53,446 bases of DNA from an archaeon (GCA_021791695.1 JAJYWC010000001.1:1-53446), one strand, 5' to 3'. Shown: positions 1 to 8,600, counted from the stretch's first letter. Numbers and translations are program-made. Notes: a model not told the origin generated them from the sequence alone.

Positions 1-11
1 ATATCAGGAAG

Positions 12-971
12 GTGACGGAGGAGATGGTCGACGACTGGGTGAAGAGGTACGAAGCGGGAGAGTCGCTGAAACAGATAGCCGGAAACGAGCTTTCACCTGT
101 GACAGTCTTTCTTCACCTCAAGAAACGGGGAATTCAGCTCAGGGATAAAATCGAGGCGCAGATAGTTGCGGTCTCGAAGCACAAGAAGACGCCTTTCAGC
201 GGCGATATCCTGGAGAAAGCCCGTATGCTGGGATTCGTTAGAGGGGACGCATGGGTGACGCGGCACGGCAGAGCGATCCGCGTAAGGGGTGGTTCAACTC
301 ATCCAGCGTTTCTGGGGCTCTTTAAGGGTCTCTTCGGCAATTACGGACCAGCCTATGTCTATCCGAAAGAAGCAAAACTAACTGGCTACGAATGGTGTAT
401 TGATGTAGACCTTGACCGATCGTTCAATTTTCTCTTGGAGGGGCCCGAAGAATCGAACCGACTTGTTGCTTCGGACACGGACTTCTTCCTCAACTTCCTC
501 GCGGGATTCTTCGATGCTGAAGGCTCAATTTACTACCACAAGAAATACGATGGAGGCGCATTCGAGCTCTCCATCAAAAACATGGACATTCATCTGCTGG
601 AATTGCTGAACAATAAGCTTCAATCTCTTGGTTACTCTTCGAATCTATCGGTATCTCGACAGGAAGAGAAAGGTCGTTGCGTCCAAGGAGCCGACCACAT
701 CTGGTCCATTCGTGTTTGGAGACGCGACGATGTAGTCAGACTTCTAGCTAGCCTCCCGCTAATGCACTCTGAAAAGATAGCAAAACGCGAAATTGCGTCG
801 CGACTGCCGACCTGGCCTTCGAAGGAGTCAAGGGCAGAAGTCCTCAGTAAGTGGGAGCAACTCCTCCAGAGTATCAAGAAAGAAGTCAAGGAGAATATTG
901 AGGAGGCGCGGGAAACCATGATGACATCAGGCAATCATATCATTGACTCAGATGAAAGGGGCATTAAATGA
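12..971 (+). CDS. LAGLIDADG homing endonuclease-like protein
   Basis: Likely a site-specific DNA endonuclease of the LAGLIDADG family, 319 aa. The N-terminal ~45 residues look like a helix-turn-helix (LKQIAGNELSPVTVFLHLKK). Two LAGLIDADG-like helices are visible: LGFVRGDAW near residue 74 and LAGFFDAEGSI near residue 163, the second keeping the acidic residue. I chose the GTG at 12; an ATG at 24 is possible. The gene runs convergently into nuoD, 33 nt from its end. No intein splice motifs are visible, so it is read as free-standing or as the ORF of an element that begins left of the window. It is lower in GC than the nuo genes, suggesting transfer. The target is unknown. Confidence 0.75.
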   Translation: MTEEMVDDWVKRYEAGESLKQIAGNELSPVTVFLHLKKRGIQLRDKIEAQIVAVSKHKKTPFSGDILEKARMLGFVRGDAWVTRHGRAIRVRGGSTHPAFLGLFKGLFGNYGPAYVYPKEAKLTGYEWCIDVDLDRSFNFLLEGPEESNRLVASDTDFFLNFLAGFFDAEGSIYYHKKYDGGAFELSIKNMDIHLLELLNNKLQSLGYSSNLSVSRQEEKGRCVQGADHIWSIRVWRRDDVVRLLASLPLMHSEKIAKREIASRLPTWPSKESRAEVLSKWEQLLQSIKKEVKENIEEARETMMTSGNHIIDSDERGIK

Positions 972-1004
972 GCGATTTGGATTAAGCAGAGGCAAAATCT
1001 ACCT

Positions 1005-2123
1005 CTAACGATCTGCGCTCACAGGCCAGTAATTTAAACTCCAATAGATTGAAGGAATATCTGCAATATGTGCATTCTTTAGAAGGTGAGGCAGCAGGAC
1101 CATGTTCCTGAAGTTGGGGTCGCTGATCTTCAGCCTGTAGGGTCTCGGCGTCCCGTCGCTCACAAGGTGGTACCCCTGCTCTCCGTGGGCGGCCTCGGTC
1201 CTGAAGTATACCTCGCCGGCCGGGACTCTCGGCTGCGGACCGAGCTTGAGCCGCACCGGGCCCTCGGGGATGGTCTTGAAGGCCTGCTTGAGTATCTTCA
1301 GCGACTGTCGCATCTCCTCGACGGCTATCACGGTCCTTGACCAGCAGTCGCCCTCCTTCATGACGGGGACCTCAAAGTCGAAGTTCGGGTAGACGCTGTA
1401 GGGCTCGTCCCGCCGGATGTCGTGCTTCACCCCGGAGGCGCGGAGGACCGTCCCCGTCGCGCCGAACCTTATCGCGTCCTGCGCGCTGAGCACGCCCACT
1501 CCCCTGGTCCGCTGCTCGAGTATCGGGTTCCTGAGGAAGACCTTCTCGTACTCCTGGAGCCTCTTCTCGAACCAGTCGAAGGTCTTCAGGGCCTGGTCCG
1601 TCATGTCCCTGGGCATATCGTTGCGCACGCCGCCGGGGATGATGTAGGCGAAGGTCACGCGGGCGCCGCCTATGCGCGCCGCGAGGTCGATGAAGAGGTC
1701 CCGGTCTCCTAGTCCCCATGTGATCATCGTCGTATGGCCCTCGAAGACACCGTAGATGCCCAGGAAATACATGTGGGAGATTATCCGGTTGAGCTCCGCC
1801 ATTATCACGCGCAGGTACTGCGCCCTGACCGGAACCTTGTTGCCCATCAGCTCGTCCACCGCCTCCGCGTAGGGGAAGAGTATCCCGCTGCTGTCGAGGA
1901 TGACGGGACGCTCAAGGTGAGGGACGTTCTGGATGTAGTTGCGGTACTCGCCCATCTTCTCCTCTCCCCTGTGGACGTAGCCGGGGTCAGGGTCGGCCCT
2001 CACCACGTAGTCCCCGTCGAGCCAGAGCCGGATGCGGAAGTGTCCCGCCCCCGGGTGCTGCGGCCCCAGCGCCACCGACATGATCTTGTCGGGGTCGGGC
2101 GTGTACTCGCTCTCTGTGGTCAT
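1005..2123 (-). CDS. nuoD: NADH dehydrogenase-like complex I subunit D (NuoD)
   Basis: The 49-kDa subunit of the complex I peripheral arm, which helps form the quinone site. It is 372 aa, a normal length for archaeal NuoD. The N-terminus shows ALGPQHPGAGHFRI and PDPGYVHRGEEKMGEYRNY, family signatures that include the His near the quinone pocket. The C-terminus ends ADIPSIYWSLNYWPVSADR, as in archaeal homologues. Last gene of a leftward nuoA-B-C-D block and only 3 nt after nuoC, so translationally linked. No NuoE/F/G genes are in view, so the electron donor is probably not NADH; ferredoxin or F420H2 is inference. Confidence 0.95.
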   Translation of the reverse strand: MTTESEYTPDPDKIMSVALGPQHPGAGHFRIRLWLDGDYVVRADPDPGYVHRGEEKMGEYRNYIQNVPHLERPVILDSSGILFPYAEAVDELMGNKVPVRAQYLRVIMAELNRIISHMYFLGIYGVFEGHTTMITWGLGDRDLFIDLAARIGGARVTFAYIIPGGVRNDMPRDMTDQALKTFDWFEKRLQEYEKVFLRNPILEQRTRGVGVLSAQDAIRFGATGTVLRASGVKHDIRRDEPYSVYPNFDFEVPVMKEGDCWSRTVIAVEEMRQSLKILKQAFKTIPEGPVRLKLGPQPRVPAGEVYFRTEAAHGEQGYHLVSDGTPRPYRLKISDPNFRNMVLLPHLLKNAHIADIPSIYWSLNYWPVSADR

Positions 2124-2126
2124 GTC

Positions 2127-2627
2127 CTATCGACCCGGTGAGACGTAGTCCTTCCGGAGCGGCGGGATGTCGTGCCAGTCTTCGGGGAGCAGTATGCCCC
2201 TCAGGTCCGGGTGGCCGTCGAACTTCACTCCGAGCATCTCGAACGTCTCTCTTTCATGATATTCGGCACCGGGCCAGACCTCAACCTGCGAAGGCACGAC
2301 GGGGGCGTCCCGGTTCGTCCTCGCGGCGAGAGCGGCCACCAGGTCCTCCTGCCCCGGCTTCAGCGAAGCGACGAAGTAGACCACCTCGACCTCCTTCTTT
2401 GCGATGTAGTCGGTCCCCGAGACGGCGAGGATGTGGTCGAAACCCAGCTCGTCGCGAAGGAAGAGCGCTGCGCCGCTCAGGGCCTCGGGGGTGACGGTCA
2501 CCTTGAACCTCCTGGGCTTCGTATAGTCGGACTTGGCGGAAGGGACGTGCTGCAGGAGCCTAGTGGATAGCTCCGCCGTCCGGACGTTCGCCGGCAACTG
2601 TCCCGCCGCGCCTGTAGTCTGCACCAC
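2127..2627 (-). CDS. nuoC: Complex I subunit C (NuoC)
   Basis: The 30-kDa subunit of complex I, packed against NuoD in the peripheral arm. It is about 166 aa from a GTG that overlaps the last base of the nuoB stop codon; the open frame extends upstream inside nuoB but that part is not NuoC-like. The C-terminal half has the family signature: EYHERETFEMLGVKFDGHP followed by LRGILLPEDW and PLRKDY. The overlap with nuoB and the 3-nt gap to nuoD indicate one transcript. A second GTG at 2624 is an equally possible start. Confidence 0.93.
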   Translation of the reverse strand: MVQTTGAAGQLPANVRTAELSTRLLQHVPSAKSDYTKPRRFKVTVTPEALSGAALFLRDELGFDHILAVSGTDYIAKKEVEVVYFVASLKPGQEDLVAALAARTNRDAPVVPSQVEVWPGAEYHERETFEMLGVKFDGHPDLRGILLPEDWHDIPPLRKDYVSPGR

Positions 2628-5506
2628 TAACGCCCGCCGATGCTGTGGGACGACCGTATCTTCTCTTGGAGCAGTATGAGACCCTGCATGAAGGCCTCCG
2701 CCCTCGGAGGACAACCAGGGATGTAGACGTCTACGGGGATGATATCGTCGATCCCGCGAAGGACGTTGTACGAGTCGAAGTACAGGCCACCCGTGATCGA
2801 GCAGTTGTGCACGAGCTGGCCGTTGGCGAAGAAATTGTGGTGGCCAGCGACCTCGATGTCGTAGACTTCAGCTCGTTCCCTGGGCATTATCGATGAGACT
2901 CTTTGAAGTCCGATTCCACGATGATTCGTCTTCAGCGAGGAGAGGCCCTTGAAAATCCGGGTATTGTTTCGGACGCACGCGAGGTAGTCCGGCCGGTGAA
3001 GGGGAAGCCTGGAGACGACGGAGGCCGGGAGTGTGACGATGTATTCCTCGTTAATGAGGCGCCTCCCTTCGAGCACGTTCTCCTTCCCCTTTTCGAACAC
3101 GCCCGCCGCGTGTAGCCCGCGGTTGTGACAGAGCTCCAGAACATCGGTCATCAGTTCTCTGTTCGCCGAACTGAGCGACGCGAAACCCTGCCTCTGCACG
3201 TAACCGTCGGATTCGACCATCCCCGCGATGAAGGATAGCACCGAGGAATCCGGCAGGTTGTGGACCCAGCTTGGTATTCTCTTGTCGTGGACCCCACCCT
3301 TCAGGCCTAGTGCTGTCTGAAACACTCCTGCTGCTTCGACGGAGTCGAATTCGACCTGTCTACCCACTCGGGGTGCCCTTCCGAAGATTTCGGTAAGAAC
3401 CGACACGAGCTCGGGCCTGCAGAGGTCCCTCTCCATAAGGGAGAAGCCAATCTTGTGCCTGTTACTCCATCCGTCGCCAAGGTAGAGGCCTGCAAGCCAA
3501 GCGAATTTGTCTTCCACCAGACGTGGTATGCTAGCGTGGCGTCTTGCCCTTCCTGAGTGAGCGTACTCGATTGCATACGGCGCGCCTTGAATCGGCTCTG
3601 AAAAGACGCACATCAAATCCCCATCGACCAACTGGTCCAGTGGCTTCCAGACCACATCAAGCCCATACATTGGAGGTTGGTGCTTCTTCCAGTAAGAAAG
3701 CGTCTTCAGGTTGAGACCAGAGGCATCCGCGATTTCTTTCAGCGACAGTCCTTCGGACAGCATGCCGACCATCGACTGGTAAGCGACCCACTTCCTGTTG
3801 AGCGTCCTCTGATAGACTGCGAAGGGATGGTCTCCGGTCGCGACAACTTCGTAGGAGCCCGCTCTGACTCTGAAGGTGTCTCTCCGCCCGTTCGCCTTCT
3901 TGGCGATGACGGGAGATTTGACTACCTGCCTGTGCCGTTCGTCATATGCGAAGACCAAGTCTCCCACCTCGATGCGCTCGATTCTTGATGGCCCTGTTGG
4001 CGTGTAGACGCCAGAATCACCCCGGACGCACGCGCCCATCGCGATCACCCACTTTGGTTCGGGCATCTGGTCGTAGATGAGCTTGAGCCTGGGTGCGAGC
4101 TTCCGGGTGACCGTCCCCATGACTATCAGCAGGTCGCACTGCCTGAGCGAGCCGAAGGCCTCGAGGACGCCGAACCTCTCCATGTCGAAGCGCGCTCCGC
4201 CGGCGGCGCCGACCTCGACGGAGCAGTTGTGGACTACGGCGTTCGACAGCAGATATGTGTTATCTCCGGTCTCGATGTTGTGGACAGGCCCCGAGTAGGG
4301 AAGCCGCGAGAGCTTGCTGACAGGGACGGCGATGTAATCGTCCCGCATGTCAAAGCCAGAGGTCTTCCTATTGGTCTGCTGCCAGAGTTCATAGGAGCCG
4401 CGTTTCGTGACGGGCCGCCCAAGCATCTCCGTTACTCCTCCCTTCGGGCCGGGCCCGATGTCGGCGAAGACCCCGAGGCGAGCGAATGCGAGCTGCAGCT
4501 GCATTACGAGCGTCCTGGAGCTCGAGGTCGCCCTCTGGCACTCAGGGCCACGGGGGTTGAAGGTACAGTTGCCGTCACCCTTCACGTAGCCCGCCAGGAA
4601 CGATTTCAGGATGTCCACATTCTTGTGGTAGAGGATGAAGTCTGGTATCTTCTTGTTCTCGGCCATGTGACCGCACCAGTCCCGAAGCGCGCGAGCCAGT
4701 ATGCTTGAAGAGAAACGGACATTCAGACCAGTGGGCCGCGTTTTGATGGAAGGAGAATAGCCCAACGCACTCGTGACCACTCCTATGCGTCCGGCCAGGT
4801 CGGTCTCGTCGTGACCCAACGCGAAGATGACATCGCGGTTCTCAGAGGTCCAGCCCACGGCGACATAGATTCCGAGCAGCCAGGCCGTCTCAATGCCCAG
4901 GGGGAAGGCGAGGGGCTGGTTTTCTCCTGGTCCCATGGCGATGCCAAGACCACGTTTTGTAGAGTACTCTTCGAGGTCGATGGTCGTCGCCTCAAGAGAG
5001 CCCTTTATCCTCGGAATCAGCAGGCAGTCGTGGGTACTGCCGGGAGGGAGGAGGCGGCCGTCCTTCTTAACGGGCGGCGAAGCCACGAGCTCCGAAGCCT
5101 TCTTCCAAGTATGGAGGCGCGAGTATTCGCCTATGTCGCCTCTCATCTCTCGCTCGACGGTCAGCACCGGATGTTCAGGCGTGACGAGAAAAGGCAACAT
5201 TCCTCTTCCTCTGACGCTGATGAGCTCTCCCGCGAACTGCCGGGAGAATGTCTGCGTGACGCCAACGTGCCCCGTCCTCCCTATGACGTGGTCGCCGACA
5301 TGGTACGAAGCGATTGGCTTGTTGTCGCCGAGTAAGACCGTGTCGGGCGGCGTGCAGCAGGCCGTTTCCAGGTGGACCGGCCAGAGGCTGTAGAGCCTCC
5401 CCCAGTTGACCAGGTAGCGCATGGGCGCGCCTATGGCGTCCTGGAGCAGGTCGCTGGTCCTGCCCACTAATATGTCGAAGGCTCCGGTCTTCTGCGCCTC
5501 TACCAT
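2627..5506 (-). CDS. nuoB: Complex I subunit B (NuoB) interrupted by two inteins
   Basis: Encodes a 959-aa precursor whose extein parts (50, 65 and 58 aa) join to a normal 173-aa NuoB. NuoB binds cluster N2, the last 4Fe-4S centre before quinone. Extein 1 ends PVHLETAC; extein 2 begins [15 protein letters not shown] and ends PKWVIAMGA; extein 3 begins [17 protein letters not shown] and contains PGCPPR. All four expected cluster ligands are kept: the Cys-Cys pair, the GAC cysteine and the PGCPP cysteine. The ATG at 5506 overlaps the end of nuoA. No functional complex I is expected unless both inteins splice, so splicing could gate respiration; that is inference. Confidence 0.95.
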   Translation of the reverse strand: MVEAQKTGAFDILVGRTSDLLQDAIGAPMRYLVNWGRLYSLWPVHLETACCTPPDTVLLGDNKPIASYHVGDHVIGRTGHVGVTQTFSRQFAGELISVRGRGMLPFLVTPEHPVLTVEREMRGDIGEYSRLHTWKKASELVASPPVKKDGRLLPPGSTHDCLLIPRIKGSLEATTIDLEEYSTKRGLGIAMGPGENQPLAFPLGIETAWLLGIYVAVGWTSENRDVIFALGHDETDLAGRIGVVTSALGYSPSIKTRPTGLNVRFSSSILARALRDWCGHMAENKKIPDFILYHKNVDILKSFLAGYVKGDGNCTFNPRGPECQRATSSSRTLVMQLQLAFARLGVFADIGPGPKGGVTEMLGRPVTKRGSYELWQQTNRKTSGFDMRDDYIAVPVSKLSRLPYSGPVHNIETGDNTYLLSNAVVHNCSVEVGAAGGARFDMERFGVLEAFGSLRQCDLLIVMGTVTRKLAPRLKLIYDQMPEPKWVIAMGACVRGDSGVYTPTGPSRIERIEVGDLVFAYDERHRQVVKSPVIAKKANGRRDTFRVRAGSYEVVATGDHPFAVYQRTLNRKWVAYQSMVGMLSEGLSLKEIADASGLNLKTLSYWKKHQPPMYGLDVVWKPLDQLVDGDLMCVFSEPIQGAPYAIEYAHSGRARRHASIPRLVEDKFAWLAGLYLGDGWSNRHKIGFSLMERDLCRPELVSVLTEIFGRAPRVGRQVEFDSVEAAGVFQTALGLKGGVHDKRIPSWVHNLPDSSVLSFIAGMVESDGYVQRQGFASLSSANRELMTDVLELCHNRGLHAAGVFEKGKENVLEGRRLINEEYIVTLPASVVSRLPLHRPDYLACVRNNTRIFKGLSSLKTNHRGIGLQRVSSIMPRERAEVYDIEVAGHHNFFANGQLVHNCSITGGLYFDSYNVLRGIDDIIPVDVYIPGCPPRAEAFMQGLILLQEKIRSSHSIGGR
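2804..4030 (-). mobile_element. Intein 2 in NuoB (409 aa, LAGLIDADG type)
   Basis: Second protein-splicing element, inserted just before the cysteine of the MGAC motif. It begins [18 protein letters not shown], has block B ([15 protein letters not shown]), and ends FANGQLVHN before Cys+1, so all splicing residues are present. The endonuclease domain has two good motifs, [13 protein letters not shown] and [14 protein letters not shown], both acidic, so it may still be active. A short HTH-like stretch ([22 protein letters not shown]) lies between block B and the endonuclease and could aid target binding. It is about the same size as intein 1 but quite different in sequence, so the two probably arrived separately. 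Confidence 0.93.
4226..5356 (-). mobile_element. Intein 1 in NuoB (377 aa, degenerate LAGLIDADG)
   Basis: Protein-splicing element inserted between the two tandem cysteines of NuoB. Its first residue is Cys ([15 protein letters not shown], the hedgehog/intein block A), block B is present ([15 protein letters not shown]), and it ends VVHN followed by Cys+1. A two-motif homing endonuclease lies in the middle: LLGIYVAVG near residue 170 and [13 protein letters not shown] near residue 255. The first motif has V where an acidic catalytic residue normally sits, so DNA cleavage is probably lost or weak. The splicing residues (Cys1, penultimate His, Asn, Cys+1) are intact. In frame throughout. Confidence 0.93.
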
Positions 5507-5886
5507 ATCTCCCGCCTCCCAGCCATGTACACGGTGAAGGCCATCGGAACGAGCAGAGCTCCGATGAAGATCGTCATCATCCAGCTCGAAGAGACGCCGA
5601 GCAGCAGCGGCTCGTACGCGGCCGCCCACGCATAGAGGAACATCGCCATGACGTCGAAGACGACGAACATCAGAAGGTAGGCGTAGTACTGCATCATGAA
5701 GTGCATCTTGCCCCTTCCCTCGGGCACCTGGCCGCACTCAAAGGGGGCGTTCTTGATAGGGTTCGGGCGCCTGGGCGCGAAGACCCTGGGTATGACTAGG
5801 GTCGGCACGACGAAACCCGCCCCTATGAGCCCCATCGCGAAGACAGCCCCAATGTCGCCAAAGAGCACCACAGGGAAATCAACCAC
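5500..5886 (-). CDS. nuoA: Complex I subunit A (NuoA)
   Basis: Small membrane subunit of complex I next to the quinone entry site, 128 aa. Three membrane helices are visible (residues about 8-30, 62-84 and 90-115). The loop [21 protein letters not shown] is the conserved NuoA loop with its Glu-Cys pair, and [17 protein letters not shown] is helix 2. Read from a GTG at 5886; GTG codons at 5871 and 5868 also fit. First gene of the leftward nuo block, overlapping the nuoB start by a few bases. Confidence 0.92.
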   Translation of the reverse strand: MVDFPVVLFGDIGAVFAMGLIGAGFVVPTLVIPRVFAPRRPNPIKNAPFECGQVPEGRGKMHFMMQYYAYLLMFVVFDVMAMFLYAWAAAYEPLLLGVSSSWMMTIFIGALLVPMAFTVYMAGRREIW

Positions 5887-5897
5887 GAGCCTCCCCG

Positions 5898-5912
5898 CCT
5901 GTTTTTAAAGAT
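5898..5912 (-). promoter_or_regulatory. Putative TATA box of the nuo operon
   Basis: Reading leftward, the short gap between citrate synthase and nuoA holds CTTTAAAAAC, a good archaeal TATA-box match. It lies only about 20 nt upstream of the annotated GTG, so either the message is leaderless or the real NuoA start is a slightly later GTG. Confidence 0.45.
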
Positions 5913-5931
5913 TGAAGGGAGGCCGGACCGG

Positions 5932-7044
5932 CTAGGCGTTTATCTTCCCGCGCAGTTCTATCGGGACATACCTCTCGTCCCTGGAGCCCGTGTACTCCGC
6001 TATCGGGCGCATGATGCGGTTGTTGGAATACTGCTCCATGATGTGCGCGAGCCATCCGGGAGTCCTCCCGACAGCGAAGAGCGGGGTGAAGAGATAGGTC
6101 GGAACCTGCAGGTGCTGAAGGACGAAGCCCGAGTAAAAGTCAACGTTCGGGTAGATCCCCTTCTGACGAATCATCTCATCCGCGAGAGCGTCTAGAATCG
6201 CCAGGTCGTTCTTCTCCTTGCTCGTGGATGCGACCCGTCCTGCGTAGGAGCGCAGTATCTTGGCGCGGGGGTCGAGCGTCTTGTAGACGCGGTGCCCGAA
6301 CCCCATGATCTTCTCCTTGCTGGCGAGCTTCTTCTGGAGGAATTCGGGGACATTCTCTGGCGACCCGACCTGCTGGACCATCTCGACCACCCTCTCGTTC
6401 GCCCCGCCGTGCAGCGGGCCCTTCAGGGCCGCCACGGCCGCCGTCACGCTCGAGTACATGTCGGAGAGGGTCGACGCCACCACCCGGGCCGTGAAGGTCG
6501 AAGCGTTCAGCTCGTGGTCCGCGTGGAGCACGAGCAGCACGTTCATCAGCTTCTCCGAGAACGCGTCGGGCTCCTTGCCGGTGAGAAGGTAGAGGAGGTC
6601 GGAGGCGAAGCTCGTCCCTTCCTTCGCCTCGAGCTGGTGGAGCCCCGACTTGTGCCTGTGGATGTACGCTACTATCGTCCCTATCTTGGAGGCGATCGAC
6701 TGGGCCGTCTCCATCCTGCTGAGCTCCTTCTCGTCGTATATCCCGAGGCTGGCGATCGCCATCTCCAGGGCGTCCATCGTGTCACAGTCGAGAGAAAGAG
6801 AGTCGATGCTGGACATGACCCCGTTGGGGAGCCTCCTCCTGGCGCCGAGCTCCAGCGTGAAGGCCGCGAGCTCATCCCTCTGGGGCAGGCGGTTGTGCCA
6901 CAGGAGATAGGTAACCTCTTCGTAATTGGAATGCTCCGAAAGGTCGGCGATGTCGTATCCGCAGTAGACCAACCGACCGCGGACCCCGTCGATGAACGTG
7001 ATTGCGCTCGTGCTCGCGACTACGTCCTCGAGGCCCTTCGACAT
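5932..7044 (-). CDS. gltA: Citrate synthase
   Basis: Condenses acetyl-CoA with oxaloacetate at the entry of the citric acid cycle. It is 370 aa, the size of the short archaeal/bacterial type II-like enzymes. Active-site blocks are intact: LHADHELNAST (first catalytic His region), GPLHGGANERV (second His) and MGFGHRVYKTLDPRA, followed by the substrate-binding arginines near the C-terminus (SRDERYVPIELR). It ends 46 nt before nuoA and points the same way, but nuoA has its own TATA-like box. It faces away from the lipid reductase gene across a 99-nt gap. Confidence 0.95.
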   Translation of the reverse strand: MSKGLEDVVASTSAITFIDGVRGRLVYCGYDIADLSEHSNYEEVTYLLWHNRLPQRDELAAFTLELGARRRLPNGVMSSIDSLSLDCDTMDALEMAIASLGIYDEKELSRMETAQSIASKIGTIVAYIHRHKSGLHQLEAKEGTSFASDLLYLLTGKEPDAFSEKLMNVLLVLHADHELNASTFTARVVASTLSDMYSSVTAAVAALKGPLHGGANERVVEMVQQVGSPENVPEFLQKKLASKEKIMGFGHRVYKTLDPRAKILRSYAGRVASTSKEKNDLAILDALADEMIRQKGIYPNVDFYSGFVLQHLQVPTYLFTPLFAVGRTPGWLAHIMEQYSNNRIMRPIAEYTGSRDERYVPIELRGKINA

Positions 7045-7143
7045 AGGGCCCCGCCGGTGGGGCGGCAGGATTTATCCCTTTTAGCCCATTGCCGAAGTCT
7101 CCGGAAAAGGTTTAGAACCTGTCGGCGCGCGTCGGGATGAATC

Positions 7144-8541
7144 TTGAGGATCGCGGTAGTCGGCGCTGGAGTCGCGGGCTCGTATCTGCTCAACAGGCTC
7201 GAAGGGCACGACGTAGAGTGCTTCGAGCAGAGGCCTCAGGACAAATGGTACACAGTCTGCGCATGGGGCACGAGCAGGCCGTTCATCACCTCTTTGGTGA
7301 AGAAGGTGGGCCTCAACTTCGACGACTACGTGCTGCACACGGGCGACAAGATGATAGTCGACTACGGCACCGGTTCTTTCGCGGCCCCGCTCAAGGGGCT
7401 CGTCACCTACGACAAGCACCGCCTCTGCGAGGACATGCTGAAGGGGCACAAGGTCCATTGGGGGACCCAGGTGAAGACGCTCGACGGCAGGTTCGACGAC
7501 TTCGACCTGGTCGTGGACGCGACGGGAATGCCGAGGTCGCTGCTCCCGAAGATAAAGGGCGACATACTGGTCCCGTGCCTGGAATACCAGCTCAAGTCGG
7601 ACAAGTTCCCCTGGGAGGACTTCTACATCAAGCCGTACAGGGGGATGCGCGGGTACTTCTGGTTCTTCCCGCTCGGGGACGGGATGGCGCACGTCGGGGC
7701 GGGCGAGATCAACGGGGCGTACAAGGGCGAGCTCGAGGCCTTTGTCAAGAAGTACGACTGCCAGGTGATTAGAAAAATAGGAAGACCTGTGCGTATCGTG
7801 CCGCCTGCATATTCTGGGCCCTTTTACGTGGACGGGAGATGTAAGAAATGTGGTGGCAAATTACGCCTTTCAACGGCCCCGAGAAACATAGAGAGTGCCG
7901 TAGGCTCTGGAGCAGGAAGGAAGGGGCGAAATTCAGGGCGGTCAGGCTTCGAATCATCGAAAAGCTCGGAGACAAATGCGATGTATGTGGCAGCACAAAC
8001 AAACTCCAGCTACACCACAAGAAGTGCGGTACAGCTCTACAGCGATACGCCAACCATCGTAACTCCCGAGGGGTCTGCATCGAGGCTATCAGACAAGCCG
8101 AGCGACATCCCAGTTGGGTCACACCTCTCTGCGCAGGCTGCCACCAGCGGGTCCCCTGGTATCAATTTCACCCAGAGCAGCGAAAAAAGTTACTGCAATT
8201 GTCAAGAACCATATCCTGACCGCCCTCCCGTCGTTGGAGTTGGCGAGAGTATCGGGACCGTCTACCCGATGCTGGGGGAGGGCATCATCCCGAGCATGCA
8301 GTGCGTCGATATCCTGGTAGAGAACTTGCACGACTTGGAGCGCTACTCGGAGGAGGTGCTCAAGCACTACGACATCTATGCGAAGGTCTTCAGGTTCGTA
8401 AAGGCCAAGATAGACGGCAACTTCAGCCTTGTGCGGAATTTCCCTGAGCTCTTTTCGATCTTCATGCACATGCGCTCGAACACAGAGAGGTACGGTCTCG
8501 AGACCCACCTTTCGGACATGATCAAGCTGTCCCACGTCTGA
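7144..8541 (+). CDS. Geranylgeranyl reductase family flavoprotein, interrupted by an HNH insertion
   Basis: FAD enzyme of the archaeal lipid-saturating geranylgeranyl reductase family, which hydrogenates the isoprenoid chains of membrane lipids. FAD motif at the N-terminus (IAVVGAGVAGSYLLNRLEG), family blocks CAWGTSRPFI and YFWFFPLGDGMAHVGAGE, and the second FAD block VVGVGESIGTVYPMLGEGI. Between VDGR and PPVVGVGES lies about 128 codons with no homology, low complexity and Ser-rich when read in this frame. Without it the protein is about 337 aa and continuous. The frame is open across the insertion, so the precursor could be translated, but the extra segment would split the FAD domain. Start is a TTG at 7144. 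See the insertion entry. Confidence 0.85.
   Translation: MRIAVVGAGVAGSYLLNRLEGHDVECFEQRPQDKWYTVCAWGTSRPFITSLVKKVGLNFDDYVLHTGDKMIVDYGTGSFAAPLKGLVTYDKHRLCEDMLKGHKVHWGTQVKTLDGRFDDFDLVVDATGMPRSLLPKIKGDILVPCLEYQLKSDKFPWEDFYIKPYRGMRGYFWFFPLGDGMAHVGAGEINGAYKGELEAFVKKYDCQVIRKIGRPVRIVPPAYSGPFYVDGRCKKCGGKLRLSTAPRNIESAVGSGAGRKGRNSGRSGFESSKSSETNAMYVAAQTNSSYTTRSAVQLYSDTPTIVTPEGSASRLSDKPSDIPVGSHLSAQAATSGSPGINFTQSSEKSYCNCQEPYPDRPPVVGVGESIGTVYPMLGEGIIPSMQCVDILVENLHDLERYSEEVLKHYDIYAKVFRFVKAKIDGNFSLVRNFPELFSIFMHMRSNTERYGLETHLSDMIKLSHV
7837..8220 (+). mobile_element. ~384-nt insertion (intron-like or other mobile element) in the reductase gene
   Basis: Extra DNA between two adjoining conserved parts of the reductase. 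Arg codons flank both ends (AGA at 7837, CGC at 8221), so removing 384 nt restores VDGR-PPVVG exactly, with one base-pair ambiguity in codon choice. Its base composition is clearly lower in GC than the exons. It encodes an HNH nuclease in the -1 frame. Exon sequences at the two junctions form an 8-bp perfect inverted repeat. No intein splice residues (Cys/Ser start, His-Asn end) are visible in the host frame, so an RNA-level intron is favoured. I could not draw a canonical bulge-helix-bulge or a group I core. Confidence 0.65.
7848..8219 (+). CDS. HNH endonuclease inside the reductase insertion
   Basis: A 123-aa protein in a different frame from the host gene. It has the HNH fold signature: CDVCGSTNKLQLHHKKCG, then VTPLCAGCHQRV, giving the zinc cysteines and the catalytic His pair. 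An N-terminal zinc finger half (PEKHRECRRLW) lacks its first CxxC in this frame, but the host frame just upstream reads CKKCGGK. This suggests the original protein began there and a one-base change now separates the halves, or that frameshifting joins them. The stop codon is 2 nt before exon 2 resumes. Likely role: homing of the insertion. Confidence 0.75.
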   Translation: MWWQITPFNGPEKHRECRRLWSRKEGAKFRAVRLRIIEKLGDKCDVCGSTNKLQLHHKKCGTALQRYANHRNSRGVCIEAIRQAERHPSWVTPLCAGCHQRVPWYQFHPEQRKKLLQLSRTIS

Positions 8542-8600
8542 GAAATGGAAAGAGGTCCCTAGGGGTTCTCGGGCAACATTGTCCGACTGACGAGATAACT

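Larger units (their letters stand above)
7831..8232. repeat. 8-bp inverted repeat closing the insertion
   Basis: GACGGGAG at 7831-7838 and its exact complement CTCCCGTC at 8225-8232 lie in the exon edges either side of the HNH insertion. In RNA they would pair and bring the exon ends together. Part of this is coding constraint (VDG and PPVV), so chance cannot be excluded. Confidence 0.6.

Noticed and set aside
1086-2570. Several rightward open frames of 70-135 codons opposite nuoD and nuoC
   Set aside because: They are antisense to strongly conserved genes, rich in Arg/Pro/Val/His from high GC, with no family motifs.
7837-8220. Reading the reductase insertion as an intein
   Set aside because: In the host frame the end lacks His-Asn and Cys/Ser/Thr+1, block B is absent, and the nuclease is in another frame.
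7820-8240. Canonical bulge-helix-bulge at the reductase insertion ends
   Set aside because: The 8-bp exon helix is present but I could not place a 4-bp central helix with two 3-nt bulges.
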